Assembly (NCBI GenBank): GCA_018714145.1
Contig: DVNS01000088.1
Coordinates: 1 to 38,826 of the forward strand
From: Candidatus Avilachnospira avistercoris
Lineage (GTDB): Bacteria > Bacillota > Clostridia > Lachnospirales > Lachnospiraceae
Reading direction: 5' to 3'
DNA length: 38,826 nt
Shown: positions 35,960-38,826 of the stretch, piece by piece
How positions within the stretch are numbered: position 1 is the first letter of the stretch
Layout: each line of letters opens with the position of its first letter
Notes under the pieces: model-generated
What the model was told of the DNA's origin: nothing
Seen by the model: the letters and a program-made list of their open reading frames with translations, nothing else
Database searches by the model: none
Program-made: the position numbers and the translations under genes

Positions 35960-37312
35960 TTAATTATACGATATCTCAAATACAGGAACTACAAGCTCGC
36001 TCACCTCTGCATAGGCTCCGTCCATCCACTTACCGGAGGAATCCGACTTATACTCAGCCTCCTCCTTGTTGGAGTTCAGGTTCTTCCTGATGGTGCCGCT
36101 CTTGGTCACGAGGTAGGTCTCTCCCTTTACCGTATAGTAGGCATAGGAAGTATCTATGGCCTTCTGAAGGAGGCCCATGTAGTAGAGCTTTCCGTTCTTG
36201 ACTCCGGTATAGCCGTAGCCCGAGCCGTCAAAGTAGAAGGTGTAGGTATTGCCCTCTGCATCCGTGATGCTGCGGTCTCCCTTCTGCAGGCAGCACTGCT
36301 GGCGGTTACCGAAGTACATGCTGGTGACGTCGCCGTTGGTCCTCCTTACCTTACGAAGGCCGTATACGGGGTTGCCGTACTCATTGAACAGATAGGTCTC
36401 AGTCTTTCCGTCCTTCTCAAGGCGCTTGAACTTGGCCACGAGGGTCTCGTCATTGTCATCGCCGGAAACATCGGTGCCATAGTAAGGCTGACCCTTGGAG
36501 TCGAAGTAGTACCACTCAACATTGCCAAGGGAGCTTATGCCCTCGGGAGGGTAAGCTGAGAGCCATCCCTGATGAGCTGCCCCGTAGGTGCCTATGCTCT
36601 CCGTATCATTGTAATATCTGTAGCCTGATATCGCAGGGGAAGCATCGCTGTCCACCTGTACCCAGCCGGTCATCATACGTCCGGCATAGTCGAAGGCATA
36701 TCTGTTGTTGTTGATGACCATCTCCTTATAGCTTCCGTCAGTCTCTGCTCTGACAGCCTTTCCCGAGGAAAGGAAGTAGAACCAGTACTTGCCGTCGGTG
36801 GTATAGGGTCCGCTCTGATCGTCATCATATACCAGATACTCAGGGGGCTCTATGTATCTCCAGGTGGAGGTCACCATGCGTCCGCCGGACTCGGGATCAC
36901 AATAATAAAGAGAATTACCGTCCTCTACCCAGCCGGTCATCATGGAACCGTCATAGTCGAAATAGTACCAAAGCCCGTTTATCTGTCTGGAGTGATTGGT
37001 GATAAGCTTTCCGTTGCTGTCAAAATAATACCACTTGCCGTCTATCTGGCGCCATCCGTCAGTCACCATCTTGCCGTCGGCATCAGCATAGCGCTCATAG
37101 TCTATGAAGGCATTGGTCACCATATAGCCGTCGCTTCCAAGATAATAATATCCGCCGTCACCGGAAATGCGCCACTCATTTGTGACCTTGGAGCCGTTCT
37201 GGATATAGGTCCAGCGGCCGTTCTCCATGGTCCAGCCATCTGCAAGGGCCGTAAATGCACAGGCCGCAGTGATGCCGGCAGTAAGGAGCATAGTTTTAAA
37301 TAATCTCTTCAT
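35960..37312 (-). CDS. Secreted protein made mostly of cell-wall/choline-binding repeats
   Basis: Signal peptide MKRLFKTMLLTAGITAACAFTALA; GWRQIDGKWYYFDSNGKLITNHSRQINGLWYYFDYDGSMMTGW and more repeats; SD ggagaggg before ATG at 37312. Confidence 0.88.
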   Translation of the reverse strand: MKRLFKTMLLTAGITAACAFTALADGWTMENGRWTYIQNGSKVTNEWRISGDGGYYYLGSDGYMVTNAFIDYERYADADGKMVTDGWRQIDGKWYYFDSNGKLITNHSRQINGLWYYFDYDGSMMTGWVEDGNSLYYCDPESGGRMVTSTWRYIEPPEYLVYDDDQSGPYTTDGKYWFYFLSSGKAVRAETDGSYKEMVINNNRYAFDYAGRMMTGWVQVDSDASPAISGYRYYNDTESIGTYGAAHQGWLSAYPPEGISSLGNVEWYYFDSKGQPYYGTDVSGDDNDETLVAKFKRLEKDGKTETYLFNEYGNPVYGLRKVRRTNGDVTSMYFGNRQQCCLQKGDRSITDAEGNTYTFYFDGSGYGYTGVKNGKLYYMGLLQKAIDTSYAYYTVKGETYLVTKSGTIRKNLNSNKEEAEYKSDSSGKWMDGAYAEVSELVVPVFEISYN

Positions 37313-37441
37313 TGATCCCTCTCCAAAAAAAAGACAGTTGCCCTGAATTTCTTTTTTACTATTATGAAGTATATCAGCATCGGGGCTCTTTAACAATGAA
37401 TAAATGCTGTCATAATTCTTACGAATAGTATATGAAGTGCC

Positions 37442-38455
37442 TTAGGCCTCACCCACCCAGAGGCCTGCTGCTCCGCAGGGAAGTATGAGGCCATTTTCCA
37501 TGACGGGAAGCCCTATCTCATCGGACTCGACCCTGCCCTTATGCCGTGAGGCCACGATGGAGCTCAGCATATAGCTCAGCACCCCGGCCTGAAGCCCCGT
37601 GGTGTAGGAATTTATCAGGAAAAACAAAGCTTCATCGGACAAAAGCCTTTCGCAGAGCTTCACAAAGTCAAAAATGTCATCCTCTATCTTCCATATCTCT
37701 CCCTTAGGCCCCCTGCCGTAGGAGGGTGGGTCCATGATGATGGCATCATAGGTATGGCCCCGTCTGAGCTCCCGTTCCACGAATTTGGTGCAGTCGTCCA
37801 CGAGATAACGTATGGGTGCCTCGGAAAGTCCGGAGGCGGAAGCATTTTCCTTAGCCCAAGTGACCATTCCCTTTGAGGAGTCCACATGAGTAAGTTCTGC
37901 TCCCGAGGCTGCGGCAGCAAGGGTAGCGCCGCCGGTATAGGCAAAGAGGTTCAGCACCTTGGGGGCCTTTCCTGTGCGCTCAAGACGCTTCCTTATGAGC
38001 CGGGAACAGCGGTCCCAGTTCACCGCCTGCTCTGGAAACACTCCCGTATGCTTGAAGGAAAAGGGCTTGAGATTAAATACTATGCGGTTTGAGCGGCTGC
38101 CCGCCTTAGGCTCCGATACATGCCCTGATGCGGTATCCGCCGGCGAGGCAGTCATTTTATCCTTGGCCGGGGCTGAGGCATCCTGTACCTTCCTTTCCGC
38201 AGGTCCTTCTCCCTCAGGAAGCTCATAGCTTATCTGCCACTGCTTTGGCAGGTCAAAGAATTCCCAGCTTCCACCACCCTTCTGAGAACGGTGGTAATGG
38301 GCATTGGGCTTTTTCCAGCCCTGAGCCTCGCGCTCAGTTTTCCATATGACCTGAGGATCCGGCCTGATAAGCAGATACCCTCCAAAATCCTCGAGTTTTT
38401 CCCCCGAGGAGGCGTCTATCACTTTATAATCCTTCCATCTGTCAGCGATAAGCAT
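37442..38455 (-). CDS. Class I SAM-dependent methyltransferase (RlmI/RlmK-like fold)
   Basis: VLNLFAYTGGATLAAAASGAELTHVDSSKGMVTWAKENA...YDAIIMDPPSYGRGPKGEIWKIE. Confidence 0.88.
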   Translation of the reverse strand: MLIADRWKDYKVIDASSGEKLEDFGGYLLIRPDPQVIWKTEREAQGWKKPNAHYHRSQKGGGSWEFFDLPKQWQISYELPEGEGPAERKVQDASAPAKDKMTASPADTASGHVSEPKAGSRSNRIVFNLKPFSFKHTGVFPEQAVNWDRCSRLIRKRLERTGKAPKVLNLFAYTGGATLAAAASGAELTHVDSSKGMVTWAKENASASGLSEAPIRYLVDDCTKFVERELRRGHTYDAIIMDPPSYGRGPKGEIWKIEDDIFDFVKLCERLLSDEALFFLINSYTTGLQAGVLSYMLSSIVASRHKGRVESDEIGLPVMENGLILPCGAAGLWVGEA

Positions 38456-38826
38456 GGTGCGCCTTTCTTTAATATGGGCAAATCGTATTTTATGTAAATA
38501 TTGATCTATGATTTCAGGTTGTTTCCCTCATTATCAACTCACAATTAAAATACGTCTGGCAGATCGACGAGCTATGCTGCGTCGCCCTGACAAGCAGGTG
38601 CTCTACTGCAGAGCATCCAAGTTCAAAACAATCCTGATGAATCGTAGAAAGCTTAGGAGTACATATCATATTAAGTGTCCGAATCCTGCAACTTCACAAA
38701 TCAACAATATATTTTAAAATTATTTACCATAGAGTCAAATATTGCAAGTATTAATTTTCAAAATATTATATTTTCATTTCCCTTTTCCACTTATGGCAGC
38801 TTGATTTTATTCGTTTCTGCGATTAT

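Noticed and set aside
1-38826. CRISPR arrays, tRNA/rRNA genes, phage or transposase genes
   Set aside because: No regularly spaced direct repeats, cloverleaf or rRNA sequence and no integrase/transposase motifs seen.
38456-38826. Possible degraded gene or mobile-element remnant at the right edge, including GCTCTACTGCAGAGC palindrome
   Set aside because: Frames are short and unrecognisable; treated as intergenic.

Overview
Window from a Firmicute whose ribosomal proteins (S4, long L17) look Lachnospiraceae-like. From left to right it holds: (i) a minus-strand exopolysaccharide/capsule operon (two GT2 glycosyltransferases, polyprenyl glycosylphosphotransferase, Wzy-like polymerase/ligase, lipoprotein); (ii) a plus-strand OmpR-type response regulator, sensor kinase and three-PepSY lipoprotein; (iii) a DUF3842-like gene divergent from a 43-codon Met-rich ORF (13 Met codons) that is absent from the supplied ORF track; (iv) metNIQ; (v) an M20 amidohydrolase with two uncharacterised membrane proteins (one DUF5058-like); (vi) two cell-wall-binding-repeat proteins; (vii) the complete S10-spc-alpha ribosomal operon, rpsJ to rplQ, on the minus strand; (viii) a class I SAM methyltransferase. 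The strongest candidate for something undescribed is the leader of metNIQ. It has a TTGACA-17-TATTAT promoter, an SD, the Met-rich ORF, an intrinsic terminator and then metN, and the 3' end of the ORF can pair with the 3' half of the terminator. This is the layout of a methionine leader-peptide attenuator, and I see no S-box or T-box. Other notable signals are a 56-residue basic tail on ribosomal protein S10, low-complexity in-frame insertions in many unrelated proteins, a structured leader before rpsJ, hairpins in several r-protein spacers, an inverted repeat placing the same element in the leaders of two divergent operons, and a probable leaderless DUF3842 gene. All calls come from reading the sequence; no searches or folding programs were run.
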